Positions 42,652-52,052 of a stretch of DNA of 64,000 bases are shown here, in pieces (positions within the stretch are counted from its first letter, which is position 1; every line of letters begins with the position of its first letter). The notes below the pieces were generated by a model that saw only the letters and a list, made by a program, of their open reading frames with translations, was not told where the DNA came from and searched no databases. This DNA comes from Lentzea sp. NBRC 102530. GTDB lineage: Bacteria > Actinomycetota > Actinomycetes > Mycobacteriales > Pseudonocardiaceae. The stretch spans positions 744,001-808,000 of the forward strand of contig NZ_BSTF01000002.1 of the NCBI RefSeq assembly GCF_030269365.1, written 5' to 3'. The position numbers were made by a program, and so were the translations under genes.

Positions 42652-44199
42652 ATGGTGCGACCACGGCGGGTGACGGCGCCCGTCGTCGGCCTTTCGGTGC
42701 TGCTCGTGTTGTCCGTCGTCGCCTGGATCGGCGGTGACGCCGTCATCGACCGGCTCACCGCGACCCGCTGCACGGACCCGGCGACGGTCCTGGTCACCGC
42801 CGCGCCCGCGGTCGCGCCGGCGCTCAGCGAGGTCGCGGAGCAGGTCGGCACGAGCGAGGACTGCTACCGCGTCGAGGTCAGGGCGGAGCCCGCGCGCGAG
42901 ACGATGACGAGGCTCGTCGACGGAACGGGGTCGCCCTCGGTGTGGGTGCCCGAGTCGACGATGTGGTTGCGGCAGGCGCGGGACTCCGGCGCGTGGCGCG
43001 TGCCCGAGTCGGGCACCTCGGTGGCGCTGTCGCCGGTCGTGCTCGCCGTCAAGGACCCGGCGAAGGGCAAGAACTGGCGCGAACTGATCGGGCCCGGCGC
43101 ACAGGCCGTCGGCGGGATCGCCGATCCGGCCAGGGACCCGGCCAGTCTCTCGGCGTTGCTGGCGATGCGCGGGTTCGCGGCGGGGGAGCAGGACCCGGCG
43201 GCGGCGACGGTCGCCGCGATCAGGCCGGTGTCCGCCGACTACGCCGACCGCGCGGACGACCTGTTCGCCCGGCCGCTCGACGTGTTCCCGACGTCCGAAC
43301 AGGCCCTGGAACGGCACAACTCCACGCCCGGCGCGGCCCGGCTCACGGCGGTCGCGCCGGAGAACCCCGTGCCACCGCTCGACTTCCCGTACGTCGTGCT
43401 GCCCGACGCGGGGGAGGCGCAGCGGGCCGGTGCGGAGAAGTTCCTGTCGCGCCTGCGGTCCGCGCCGGACCTCGGCAGGTTCGGCCTGCGCCCGCCCGAC
43501 GACGGTGCCGCCGCGCTGGACCAGGGTTTCGTGGACGAGACGCTGCGCCTGTGGAGCGGGCTCACGCTGACCGCGCGGGTGCTCGGCGTGCTGGACGTGT
43601 CCGGCTCGATGAACCAGGCCGTGCCCAGGACCGGGACGACGCGGATGGCGCTGGCGGTCGCCGCGGCCGAGCGCGGCCTCGGCATGTTCAAGCCCGGCAC
43701 CCAGATCGGCCTGTGGAAGTTCTCCACGAGGCTGGACGGCGACAAGGACTACAAGGAGATCATCCCGTTCGCGTCGGTCAAGGACCACCTCGCGAGCGGC
43801 CAGGCCGTGGCCGCCGTCCGGGCGACGCGCGCGACCGCGAACGGCGCCACCGGCCTCTACGACACCACCCTGGCCGCCTACCGGGAGGCCAGGAAGAACT
43901 GGGAGCTCGGGCGCATCAACATCGTCGCGATCATGACCGACGGCCGCAACGAGGACCCCGACTCGATCAGTCAGCGCGAGCTGCTCGACGAGCTGGCCAA
44001 GCTGCAGGACAAGCGCAGGCCGTTGCCCGTCATCGCGATCGGCATGGGACCGGACGTCGACGTGGACGAGCTGAAGAGGATCGCCGACGCCACCGGGGGC
44101 CGGTCCTTCACGACCGTCGACCCCGCCGGCATCAGCGACATCTTCGCGCAGGCGCTGAGCACGATGCTCTGCCAGCCGCCCGCCTGCCGTCCGCAGTAG
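42652..44199 (+). CDS. Solute-binding-like and von Willebrand factor A domain protein, membrane anchored
   Basis: A 515-residue extracytoplasmic protein. An N-terminal signal/anchor helix (VVGLSVLLVLSVVAWIGG) is followed by a substrate-binding-protein-like domain (residues 50-300, SVWVPESTMWLRQARDSGAW). Then comes a vWA domain of about 200 residues with the MIDAS motif DVSGSMNQ and the later Thr and Asp loops (ANGATGLYDT, IMTDGRNEDP). Such proteins are common in actinomycetes and may bind a protein or glycan partner by a metal. TAAGGT lies 7 nt before the ATG, so a leaderless message is likely, and this fixes the start. Confidence 0.82.
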   Translation: MVRPRRVTAPVVGLSVLLVLSVVAWIGGDAVIDRLTATRCTDPATVLVTAAPAVAPALSEVAEQVGTSEDCYRVEVRAEPARETMTRLVDGTGSPSVWVPESTMWLRQARDSGAWRVPESGTSVALSPVVLAVKDPAKGKNWRELIGPGAQAVGGIADPARDPASLSALLAMRGFAAGEQDPAAATVAAIRPVSADYADRADDLFARPLDVFPTSEQALERHNSTPGAARLTAVAPENPVPPLDFPYVVLPDAGEAQRAGAEKFLSRLRSAPDLGRFGLRPPDDGAAALDQGFVDETLRLWSGLTLTARVLGVLDVSGSMNQAVPRTGTTRMALAVAAAERGLGMFKPGTQIGLWKFSTRLDGDKDYKEIIPFASVKDHLASGQAVAAVRATRATANGATGLYDTTLAAYREARKNWELGRINIVAIMTDGRNEDPDSISQRELLDELAKLQDKRRPLPVIAIGMGPDVDVDELKRIADATGGRSFTTVDPAGISDIFAQALSTMLCQPPACRPQ

Positions 44200-44329
44200 C
44201 CGGACACCGCAGCCGGGCACTGTGGCCGGACACCGCAGCCGGGCACTGTGGCCGGACACCGCAGCCGGGCACTGTGGCCAGGCGCGGCAGCCAGACACGG
44301 CAGCCAGACACGGCAGCCAGACACGGCAG
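44200..44329. repeat. Tandem 13-bp minisatellite filling a convergent gap
   Basis: Ten 13-bp units follow the stop codon at 44197-44199. The first six alternate CCGGACACCGCAG and CCGGGCACTGTGG as three identical 26-bp doublets (44200-44277). The last four are CCAGGCGCGGCAG once and CCAGACACGGCAG three times. Each doublet can form a hairpin (CCGCAG with CTGTGG, one G-U). No unique spacers are present, so it is not a CRISPR array. It may also terminate transcription of both convergent genes. Confidence 0.9.
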
Positions 44330-44334
44330 CCGGA

Positions 44335-45045
44335 TCAGTACGGGTCGTACTCCCCTTCGTGGCCGAAGAACCGCGCGACCGGCCGCAGCCGCAGCCGGAG
44401 CAGGACCTTGATTCCCACGTTGCGCAGGAACCAGGGCATCTCGGCCAGCAGGCGCCTGCGATCGGCCCAGCCCGGCTGCGCCAGGCGGAAGCGCGCGAGT
44501 GAGCCCGCCCGGTCCACGTACACGTACCGGTTGCCGCACAACACCTTCGCCAGGATGCCGCTGGTCACCCCGATGGACGAGAACGCGTCGTGCACCAGGA
44601 TCTCCCCGTCGGGCACGAGGTTCTCCGACCACAGCATGTCGTCGGTGTAGGTCCAGTAGTCGTGCTTGCCGTCGATGTAGAGCAGGTCGATGCGCTCGTC
44701 CCAGCGCCGGCGCAACTCCGTGCTGTAGGCCGCTTCGAGCCGCACGACGTCCGTCAGGCCTGCGCGGGCGACGTTCTTCTCGAACCGGACGCGGGTCGGC
44801 GTGCCGCCGAACAGCCTGCCCTCGACGAACGGGTCGACGGCCACCACCGTCGCGCCGACGGACCTGGCCGCGATGCCGAGCACGGTGGTGGAGCGGCCCT
44901 GGTGGCTGCCGATCTCGACGATCCGCGCGCCGGGCCCGAGGCGGGACGCGGCTCTCCACAACGCGGTCGCCTGGTCAACTGTCAACCAGCCGGGAACCTG
45001 GTCGCCCAGTTCCCACGCTTGCTCGAACGTGGTCGAAGAAGTCAT
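44335..45045 (-). CDS. Class I SAM-dependent methyltransferase
   Basis: A 236-residue methyltransferase of the Methyltransf_24/CmcI-like type: motif I IVEIGSHQGRSTTVLG, post-motif VVAVDPFVEGR, DLLYIDGKHDYWTYTDDM with the metal-binding Asp, and ILVHDAFSSIGV. The C-terminus is basic and hydrophobic (KVLLRLRLRPVARFF), which may hold it to the membrane. Many relatives O-methylate sugars or small aromatics; here the arabinan context makes a glycan or lipid target plausible, as inference. The ATG at 45045 is chosen over a longer frame. It is divergent from AftD. Confidence 0.8.
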   Translation of the reverse strand: MTSSTTFEQAWELGDQVPGWLTVDQATALWRAASRLGPGARIVEIGSHQGRSTTVLGIAARSVGATVVAVDPFVEGRLFGGTPTRVRFEKNVARAGLTDVVRLEAAYSTELRRRWDERIDLLYIDGKHDYWTYTDDMLWSENLVPDGEILVHDAFSSIGVTSGILAKVLCGNRYVYVDRAGSLARFRLAQPGWADRRRLLAEMPWFLRNVGIKVLLRLRLRPVARFFGHEGEYDPY

Positions 45046-45113
45046 CGCCACCTGCCTGGACGTGCCCCCAGAACGGTCGTGGTGGCCCAAGATAGCGATA
45101 GTCGCCCGCGAGC

Positions 45114-45129
45114 ACTACCCGGTGGTAAC
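45114..45129 (-). promoter_or_regulatory. GTTAC-N5-GGTAGT element at the AftD/methyltransferase divergent region
   Basis: On the minus strand GTTAC (45129-45125), CACCG, GGTAGT (45119-45114). It spans the GTG chosen for AftD and lies about 70 bp upstream of the methyltransferase start. It matches four other elements in this locus in sequence and spacing. Confidence 0.4.
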
Positions 45130-48100
45130 TTCCTGCGCCATCAAGAGCCTGAAGATCGCGCACCGGAACCCGACGACGTGGGTGCTCCTCGCACTCACGG
45201 TGCTGTCGTTCGCCCAGCGCTTCGGCACGGCCACCTTCGACACGAAGCTCGACCTGGTCGTCAACCCGGTCGGCTTCCTCGGCAGGGCACTGCACCTGTG
45301 GAACCCCGCGGCCACGGCGGGCGAGTTGCAGAACCAGGCGTACGGCTACTTCTTCCCGATGGGGCCGTTCTTCGCGGCCGGCCAGATCCTCGGCGTACCC
45401 GCGTGGATCACCCAGCGGCTCTGGTGCGCTCTCCTGCTCTGCCTCGCCTTCTACGGCACGCTGCGACTCGCCCGCGCGCTCGGCATCGGCCAGGAGCCCA
45501 CGAGGTACGCGGGTGCGCTCGCCTACGCGCTCGCGCCGCGGGTGCTGACCGAGATCGGGCCGCTGTCGGCGGAGATGCTGCCCGCCGTCATGCTGCCGTG
45601 GGTGCTGCTGCCGCTGGTGCTGGCGGACAGGATCGGCTCGCCCCGCCGTGCGGCCGCCCTGTCCGCGCTCGCGGTGCTGGGCATGGGCGGCGTCAACGGC
45701 GCGATGGTCGTGATGGCGCTGGTCCTGCCCGGGATCTGGCTGCTGACGCGCCGGTGGAACCGCGCGCACGTGCGGCTCGTGCTGTGGTGGGCGGGCTCGG
45801 TCGTCGCGGTGGCGCTGTGGTGGATCGTCCCGCTGCTGCTGCTCGGCCGGTACAGCCTGCCGTTCCTCGACTACATCGAGTCCGCGGCGAACACCACCGC
45901 GCCGATGTCGCTGTTCCAGGTGCTGCGCGGCACCAACCAGTGGGTCGCGTACGTGCTGCAGGGCGAACCGTGGTGGCCCAACGGGTTCCTCCTCGTCGAC
46001 AACCCGGTGCTGATGGCAGGCACGGCGGCGGTGGCGCTCGTCGGCGTCGTCGGCCTGGCCCGGCTCGGGCTGCCGGAGCGCCGCTTCCTGGTGCTGGGCA
46101 CGCTCGCCGGACTGACCCTGCTGACCGTCGGCTACGTGGGCTCGCTCGACTCGCCGCTCGCGGAGGTCGTCCGCGGACTCCTGGACGGTCCGCTCGCGCC
46201 CCTGCGCAACGTGCACAAGTTCGAACCCGTGCTGAGGTTGTGCCTGGTCCTCGGGTTCGTGCACGGCCTGCACCTGTCCCGGCCGGCCGGGGTGCGGGCG
46301 GCCCCCGAGCACTGGCGGCGGCGTGTGCGCGCGGGGGTGGCGCTGCTGCTGATCGCGGTCGTCGCGGCCCCCGCGTGGCTGCTGACCCTGCGGCCCGGGC
46401 TCGGCTGGTCGGACGTGCCCGGCCACTGGCGCGAGGCGGCGGGATGGCTCGCCGGGAAGGACGCCCGCGCCCGGACGTTGTTGCTGCCCGCCACCGGTTT
46501 CGGCCAGTACACCTGGGGCAGGACCGTGGACGAGCCGATGCAGTCGCTCGCGGAGGCGCCGTGGGCGGTGCGCAACCAGGTGCCGCTCGGCTCCGAGGGC
46601 AACACCCGGTTCATGGACGCCGTGTACGACGCGCTCGCGGACGGCCGCGGCTCGGCGGGGCTCGCCGACTTCCTCGCCCGCGGCGGGTACCGGTTCCTGC
46701 TGCTGCGCAACGACATCGCCCGGGAACAGACCGGCTCACCGCCGCTCACCGTGCTGCGCCAGGCCCTGCAGGGCTCGCCCGGCGTCGAACGGGTCGCCGA
46801 GTTCGGGCCCGAGGTGCGGATGAGCGACCAGCGGCTCGTCAGCTCGGTCGACGCGGCCGCGACCGGCAGGGCGCTGGAGGTCTTCGAGGTGAAACGGCCC
46901 GTCCCGGCCGTGACGGCGGTCGACGCCGCGGACGTGCCGACGGTGAGCGGCGGGCCGGAGTCGTTGCTGCCGCTGCTGTCGCAGGGACTGCTCGGGGCCG
47001 ACCAGCCGGCGATCCTCGCCGGCGACGCGACCGAGGAGTCCGCCGAGTTGCTCGTCACCGACGGCCTGCGGCGCAAGGAACGCAACGTCGGCAGGGTGAC
47101 CGACAACCTCAGCCAGACGATGTCCGCGGACGAGGCGTCCCGGCAGGGGCGGGTGGCGCTGGACGTGTCGCCGTTCCAGGACGTGCGGCACCAGACCGTG
47201 GCGGAGTACCGCGGCATCCGTGCCGTCCGCGCGTCCACGTCGACCGCGTACGCCGACGCGGCGGGGGCGATCGACCCGGCGAACTCGCCGTTCGCCGCGG
47301 TGGACGGCGACGGTGGCTCCGCCTGGCACTCGTCGAGCTTCACCGGCCCGGTCGGCCAGTGGCTGGAGATCGACCTGGACACCCCGCGCTCGGTCGGCGA
47401 GGTGACGCTCGACCTCGTCGACGACCTGCGGGTCGGGTGGGCGGTCACCCGGATCAGGATCACCACCGACACGGGTGCGACCGACCACGACGTCCCGGCG
47501 GGCGGCGGCCGGCACGCCTACCCCGTCAGCGCCGGGCTGACCGGCAGCGTGCGCGTCACGGTCCTCGGTGTCGCGGCGGACCGGCAGGACGGCAACGTCG
47601 GCGTCAAGGAGCTGAGCGTGCCGGGCATGACGGCGCAGCGGGCGTTGCGCGTGCCCCGCGACCAGGAGGCGGGCAAGCCCGGATTCTCGTTCACCAGGGG
47701 GAGCCAGTCGCGCCCCGCCTGCTACCGGACCGACGGCGCGGTGCGGTGCGACGCGTCGCTGTCCCGGCTCGGCGAGGAGGTCAACGGGCTCACCCGCCTG
47801 TTCCGCACCTCGGCCGCCGGGAAGTTCGCCGTGAACGCCACCGTCGTGCCCGCCGCCGGCGCGCAGAACCCGGTCACCGCGGCCGGCGTCGCCGTCACGG
47901 GCACGTCGTCGCTCGCGGGTGACGTCGCGGCGAGCCCGCTGTCCGCTGTGGACGGTGATCTCGGCACGGCGTGGGTGCCGGACGTGACGGACCTGCGGCC
48001 GACGCTCACCCTGGCGTGGAAGGGAAAGCGGACCGTCGCCGAGTTCCGCGTCGAAGGCGGGGCGGGCTTCCGGGCCCCCGTGGAGCTGGAGGTGCGCACC

Positions 48101-49174
48101 GACGCGGGCACCGAGGTCGTGCGCGTCGGCGCGGACGGGCTCGTCAGGATCAGGCCGGCGGACACCGAGAAGCTCGAACTGGTCGTGCGCGAATCCGGCG
48201 GCAGCGGGCCCGCCGAGATCGGTGAGCTCCGGGTGCCCGCGCTGGACGGCGCGCTCGCGCCGGTGCCGGCCGACACCCCGTTCACCGTGCCGTGCGGCCG
48301 GGGGCCGGTGATCGACGTCGACGGCGTCAAGATCAACAGCTCGGTCACCGGCGTGCTCGGCGACGTCGTGAACCACCGCCCGCTCAAGGCCGTGCTGTGC
48401 GAGGACGACCTGGCCACGGCGCTGGAGCTGCCGGCGGGCGACCACGTGCTGACCACCTCGCGGTCCGACTCGTTCGTGGTGCAGGACGTGTCGGTGACCC
48501 ACGTCGATCTTGCGAAACCCGCTGCGACGCACCGGGAGGTGACGATCGGCAGGTGGGACGCGACGGACCGGCAGGTCACCGTGGCGCCGGGTGCCCGCGC
48601 GTTGCTCGTGGTGCCCGAGAACGTCAACGACGGCTGGACGGCGACGCTGAACGGCCGGGAGCTGGAGAAGGTCAGGGTCGACGGCTGGCAGCAGGCGTAC
48701 GTCCTGCCCGAGGGCGACGGCGGCGTGGTGGCGCTGGAGTTCGGCCCCGACGCGCGGTACCGGACGGGCCTGCTGGCCGGCGCGCTCGGCGTGCTGGTGG
48801 TCCTCGTGCTCGCCGCGGTCCCGGTGCGGCGGCGGGTGGCGTTCGTGGCGCCGTCGCAGAGCCGCGGGCTGATGGTCGCGATGCTCGTGCTGCTGGCCGT
48901 GCTCGGCGGGATGCTGCCGATCGTGGCCGTCATCGCGTGCCTGCTGGCGCGGGAGTTCTGGGCGGCGGCGCCGAAGGTGGTCGCCGTCGGCGGGATGGCC
49001 CTGGGATCGGTGGTGGCGGTGCTCGGGCGGGTGCTCGGGCACGGGCAGGAGTGGGCGTACGTGCCGGTGGCGCAGGCCGCGCTGCTGGTGGCGGTGTCGG
49101 CGGTGGTGGCGGCCGCGTTCCGGCCGTTCGGGCGGCGCGACGATCCCGCGGCGGTGGAGACCGTCACCGAATGA
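45122..49174 (+). CDS. aftD: AftD-type alpha-(1->3)-arabinofuranosyltransferase
   Basis: A 1350-residue GT-C membrane enzyme that adds arabinofuranose branches from decaprenyl-phosphoarabinose during arabinan synthesis. About ten transmembrane spans lie in the first 400 residues, and the acidic GT-C loop has TFDTKLDLVVNPVGFLG. A large extracytoplasmic part follows with carbohydrate-binding-like modules (an F5/8-C-like stretch near NSPFAAVDGDGGSAWHSSSF). Three or four C-terminal spans close the chain. The length is close to mycobacterial AftD (about 1400). The GTG at 45122 is the best in-frame start; I see no clear ribosome site. Its stop abuts the flippase gene stop. Confidence 0.88.
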   Translation: MVTSCAIKSLKIAHRNPTTWVLLALTVLSFAQRFGTATFDTKLDLVVNPVGFLGRALHLWNPAATAGELQNQAYGYFFPMGPFFAAGQILGVPAWITQRLWCALLLCLAFYGTLRLARALGIGQEPTRYAGALAYALAPRVLTEIGPLSAEMLPAVMLPWVLLPLVLADRIGSPRRAAALSALAVLGMGGVNGAMVVMALVLPGIWLLTRRWNRAHVRLVLWWAGSVVAVALWWIVPLLLLGRYSLPFLDYIESAANTTAPMSLFQVLRGTNQWVAYVLQGEPWWPNGFLLVDNPVLMAGTAAVALVGVVGLARLGLPERRFLVLGTLAGLTLLTVGYVGSLDSPLAEVVRGLLDGPLAPLRNVHKFEPVLRLCLVLGFVHGLHLSRPAGVRAAPEHWRRRVRAGVALLLIAVVAAPAWLLTLRPGLGWSDVPGHWREAAGWLAGKDARARTLLLPATGFGQYTWGRTVDEPMQSLAEAPWAVRNQVPLGSEGNTRFMDAVYDALADGRGSAGLADFLARGGYRFLLLRNDIAREQTGSPPLTVLRQALQGSPGVERVAEFGPEVRMSDQRLVSSVDAAATGRALEVFEVKRPVPAVTAVDAADVPTVSGGPESLLPLLSQGLLGADQPAILAGDATEESAELLVTDGLRRKERNVGRVTDNLSQTMSADEASRQGRVALDVSPFQDVRHQTVAEYRGIRAVRASTSTAYADAAGAIDPANSPFAAVDGDGGSAWHSSSFTGPVGQWLEIDLDTPRSVGEVTLDLVDDLRVGWAVTRIRITTDTGATDHDVPAGGGRHAYPVSAGLTGSVRVTVLGVAADRQDGNVGVKELSVPGMTAQRALRVPRDQEAGKPGFSFTRGSQSRPACYRTDGAVRCDASLSRLGEEVNGLTRLFRTSAAGKFAVNATVVPAAGAQNPVTAAGVAVTGTSSLAGDVAASPLSAVDGDLGTAWVPDVTDLRPTLTLAWKGKRTVAEFRVEGGAGFRAPVELEVRTDAGTEVVRVGADGLVRIRPADTEKLELVVRESGGSGPAEIGELRVPALDGALAPVPADTPFTVPCGRGPVIDVDGVKINSSVTGVLGDVVNHRPLKAVLCEDDLATALELPAGDHVLTTSRSDSFVVQDVSVTHVDLAKPAATHREVTIGRWDATDRQVTVAPGARALLVVPENVNDGWTATLNGRELEKVRVDGWQQAYVLPEGDGGVVALEFGPDARYRTGLLAGALGVLVVLVLAAVPVRRRVAFVAPSQSRGLMVAMLVLLAVLGGMLPIVAVIACLLAREFWAAAPKVVAVGGMALGSVVAVLGRVLGHGQEWAYVPVAQAALLVAVSAVVAAAFRPFGRRDDPAAVETVTE

Positions 49175-50350
49175 TCAGGCGCGGCGGGTCCCGCGCGCCT
49201 CGATGACCGCTCCCGCGACGACCAGCCCCGCGGTCGCGAGCAGCGCGCCCGTCACCACCTGGGCGACAGACCCGTTGAGCCACACGGTGATCAGCACGAT
49301 CTCGACGCCGACCGCGATCCACACTGCGACGGTCGACCGCCGGTCGCCGCTCGCGATCCGGGAGAACAGCAGCAGCTGCACCAGTGCCAGGCACGACCCC
49401 ACGAGGGCGAACTGCCACAACGGGATCGCGTCGCCGTGGTAGTGCGCGCCGCCGATCAGTGACACGCCCAGCGGGCCGAACAGGGCGCAGCCCGCGACCA
49501 CGAACGCGTCGAGGCCCGCGCACACCGCCAGCGCCCTGGGCAGCATGCGGCGGCGGTCGTCCGCGTCGGCCATGCGCGGCAGCACCAGCACCCCGACCGC
49601 CTGCGGCAGCCAGTACGCGATCTTCGTGACGACCGCCCCGACGGCGTACCCGCCCGCCAGGTCCGCGAGCTGGTGCCGGGCCAGCACGAGGTCGAGGTTG
49701 ACCAGCAGCACCAGCGCCAGCATGGCCTGGGAGGCGTGCAGCACGTCGGGGCCGCCCGCGGGACGGGCCGGGCGGGGCGAGCCGCAGAGCCGCCACCCGG
49801 TGAGCACGACCAGGAACGAGCCGATCGCGGTGCCCGCCAGCACCGAGGCCGAGGTGGGGGAGAGCCACAGGCCGATCACCCCGCCACCGACCTTGCCGAG
49901 CCCTTCCAGCGACACCAGCAACGCCAGCGCGCCGAACCGGTGCGTGCCCTGCAGGAGACCGTGCAGCACGCCGAGGACCGTGAGCGGGGCCAAGGAGAGC
50001 GCGAGCCACACGACCGGCCACGGTCCGTCGAGATGCAGCAGGCGGGTGAGCAGCGGCACGAGCGCCAGCGTCAGCAGGGTCATGCCCGCGCTCACGCTGA
50101 GACCCAGTCCGAACAGCGGGCGCGGGCCGAGGCTCGTCACCCGCAGGGCGGCGACGGTCTGCAGGCTCATCGCGGGCACCACGCCGATGACCACGAGCGC
50201 GAGCAGTGCGCTCAGCTCGCCGAACACCGCGGGCGCCAGGGCCCGCGCGGCCGCGATGGTGAGGACGTAGCTGGCGGCGTTGGCACCCAGCAGTGCGCCG
50301 GTGATCAGCAGGGCGTCCAGCCGGGTGGTCGTCGGCGCCGGTGCGGACAC
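49175..50350 (-). CDS. Polysaccharide flippase, MOP superfamily
   Basis: A 391-residue integral membrane protein with about 12 hydrophobic segments (LLGANAASYVLTIAAARALA, LSAGMTLLTLALVPLLTRLL and so on) and few charged loops. The start, with ALAPAVFGELSALLALVVIG, matches polysaccharide-synthesis flippases of the Wzx/MATE-related MOP group. These flip lipid-linked sugars across the membrane. In the arabinan locus it might move a lipid-linked arabinose or oligosaccharide, as inference. GGAAGGA lies 7 nt before the GTG. It converges with no gap on AftD. Confidence 0.8.
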   Translation of the reverse strand: MSAPAPTTTRLDALLITGALLGANAASYVLTIAAARALAPAVFGELSALLALVVIGVVPAMSLQTVAALRVTSLGPRPLFGLGLSVSAGMTLLTLALVPLLTRLLHLDGPWPVVWLALSLAPLTVLGVLHGLLQGTHRFGALALLVSLEGLGKVGGGVIGLWLSPTSASVLAGTAIGSFLVVLTGWRLCGSPRPARPAGGPDVLHASQAMLALVLLVNLDLVLARHQLADLAGGYAVGAVVTKIAYWLPQAVGVLVLPRMADADDRRRMLPRALAVCAGLDAFVVAGCALFGPLGVSLIGGAHYHGDAIPLWQFALVGSCLALVQLLLFSRIASGDRRSTVAVWIAVGVEIVLITVWLNGSVAQVVTGALLATAGLVVAGAVIEARGTRRA

Positions 50351-50389
50351 GCGAGATCCTTCCGGTGGACGGCAGGGCTACCGACGAGT

Positions 50390-50408
50390 ACTACTGGCCG
50401 GTAGTTTC
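50390..50408 (+). promoter_or_regulatory. ACTAC-N5-GGTAGT element upstream of the GT-C-like gene
   Basis: ACTAC (50390-50394), TGGCC, GGTAGT (50400-50405), then TTC. The 17 bases TACTGGCCGGTAGTTTC differ by one from the element at 56786-56802. It lies about 40 bp before the GTG at 50446 and just upstream of the divergent flippase start. Confidence 0.45.
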
Positions 50409-50445
50409 GGCGACTGTAGCCCCGGGGCGACCGGAGGGGGAGCAA

Positions 50446-52050
50446 GTGCGGCCGAACGGACTGACGCTCTACGCCACGTGCGCGGCGCTGGCCCTGGCCG
50501 CCCTCGCTCCTGTGCTGTGGCCGGGTCACGTCCTCGTCTACGACATGGTGTTCACGCCGGAACAACCGCTCAACGCGGCGGCGTTCGGGCTCGGGGACGC
50601 GTTGCCGCGGGCGGTGCCGGTCGACGCGGTGGTGGCCCTGCTGACCCAGGTCGTGCCCGGCCAGGTGGTGCAGAAGGTGGCGCTGCTCGCGATCGTGTTC
50701 GCCGGTGCGCTGGGTGCCGGACTGCTGGTGCCGACGGAGAAGACCGGCGTGCGGATCGTCGCCGCCGTCGCCTACTCGTGGAACGCCTACGTCGCCGAAC
50801 GGCTGTTCATCGGCCACTGGACGCTGCTGCTGGGCTACGCGGCGCTGCCGTGGATCGCCCTGGCAGGCCTGAGGATGCGCAACGGCGAACCGCACGCGTG
50901 GACGCGGCTCGTGCTGGCGAGCCTGCCCGCCGTGCTCTCCGCGCCGGGCGGGATCCTCGCGCTGGGCACCGCGCTCGCCACCGCCGGGCGCCGGAAGGCC
51001 TGGCAGGTCCTGGCGATCGGCGTCGTGCTGAACGCGCCGTGGTGGGTGCCTTCCTTGCTGCAAGATGGGCTTTCGGACCCGGCGGGCGTCGAGGCGTTCA
51101 GCGCGCGGGCCGAGAACTGGGGCGGACCGGTGCTGAGCGTGCTGGGGCTGGGCGGGATCTGGAACGCCGAGGTCGTGCCCGCGAGCCGCGCCAACCCGGC
51201 GCTCCCGGTGATCACGCTGCTGCTCCTGGGAGCGGCTGTCCTGGGACTGCGGGAGCTGTCGAAACGCCTGCCCGTGTGGCCGTTGGCGGGCCTGGGGGTG
51301 CTGGGTGCCGTGCTGGCCCTGGTCGCGGTGCTGCCGGGCGGGGTGACCGCGCTGGAGGCGTTGATCGAGCACGTGCCGGGCGCCGGTCTGTTGCGGGACG
51401 GTCAGAAGTGGGTCGCGTGGCTCGCGCTGCCGTTCGCGCTCGGGCTCGCGGCGGCGGTGGAACGGCTGCGCGCGCGGCTGCTCGTGGCCGTGCTGCTGCT
51501 GGGACTGGTGCCGGACCTCGTCTGGGGCGGCCTGGGACGGCTCGAACCCGTCGACTACCCGGCGGACTGGGCCGCGGTGCGTGAGGAACTCGTCGACCAG
51601 CCCGGTGACGTGGCGGTGTACCCGCTGTCGGCGTTCCGCAGGTTCGACTGGAACGACCGGCGCACCCAGCTCGACCCCGCGCCGCGCTACCTGCCCGGCA
51701 CCACGGTCGTGGACGACTCCCTGTCGGTGGGCGGCAGGGTCGTGGCGGGGGAGGACCGCCGGGCGGCACGGCTGCGCGCCGGCGACCTGACCGGCATCGG
51801 CTGGGTGCTGGTCGAGCACGGCACACCCGGCCGGGTCGACGAGAACCTGCTGGCACGACTGGAGAAGGTCCACGACGGTCCCGAGCTCGCGCTCTACCGG
51901 GTGCCGGGAGCAGTGGCCGCTGAACCGAACGGCCCAGCGGCCGCGCCCGTTGTGCTGGCCTGGGTCGCGGCTGGGTCACTGATCGGCGCGAGCCTGTTGT
52001 GGAGATGGTTACCGGTCGGTAGATTCGCGGCACCCCGACGTGAGGAGTAG
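50446..52050 (+). CDS. GT-C-like polytopic membrane protein
   Basis: A 534-residue membrane protein with about 11 spans in the first 400 residues (LTLYATCAALALAALAPVLW, WQVLAIGVVLNAPWWVPSLL) and one at the end. The first outer loop LVYDMVFTPEQPLN resembles the substrate loop of GT-C glycosyltransferases, and a soluble part of about 120 residues precedes the last span. It may match the Rv0226c-type membrane protein of the mycobacterial locus in place and size; I did not align them. The GTG has GGGGGAG upstream. DUF2613 and an acyltransferase-like gene follow in the same direction. Confidence 0.65.
   Translation: MRPNGLTLYATCAALALAALAPVLWPGHVLVYDMVFTPEQPLNAAAFGLGDALPRAVPVDAVVALLTQVVPGQVVQKVALLAIVFAGALGAGLLVPTEKTGVRIVAAVAYSWNAYVAERLFIGHWTLLLGYAALPWIALAGLRMRNGEPHAWTRLVLASLPAVLSAPGGILALGTALATAGRRKAWQVLAIGVVLNAPWWVPSLLQDGLSDPAGVEAFSARAENWGGPVLSVLGLGGIWNAEVVPASRANPALPVITLLLLGAAVLGLRELSKRLPVWPLAGLGVLGAVLALVAVLPGGVTALEALIEHVPGAGLLRDGQKWVAWLALPFALGLAAAVERLRARLLVAVLLLGLVPDLVWGGLGRLEPVDYPADWAAVREELVDQPGDVAVYPLSAFRRFDWNDRRTQLDPAPRYLPGTTVVDDSLSVGGRVVAGEDRRAARLRAGDLTGIGWVLVEHGTPGRVDENLLARLEKVHDGPELALYRVPGAVAAEPNGPAAAPVVLAWVAAGSLIGASLLWRWLPVGRFAAPRREE
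52008..52023 (+). promoter_or_regulatory. GTTAC-N5-GGTAGA element upstream of the DUF2613 gene
   Basis: GTTAC (52008-52012), CGGTC, GGTAGA (52018-52023), then TTC, inside the 3' end of the preceding gene and 29 bp before the GTG at 52053. Confidence 0.35.
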
Positions 52051-52052
52051 AC

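Noticed and set aside
44200..44329. Possible CRISPR array
   Set aside because: The 13-bp units are contiguous with no unique spacers, and no cas gene is nearby. It is a plain tandem repeat.
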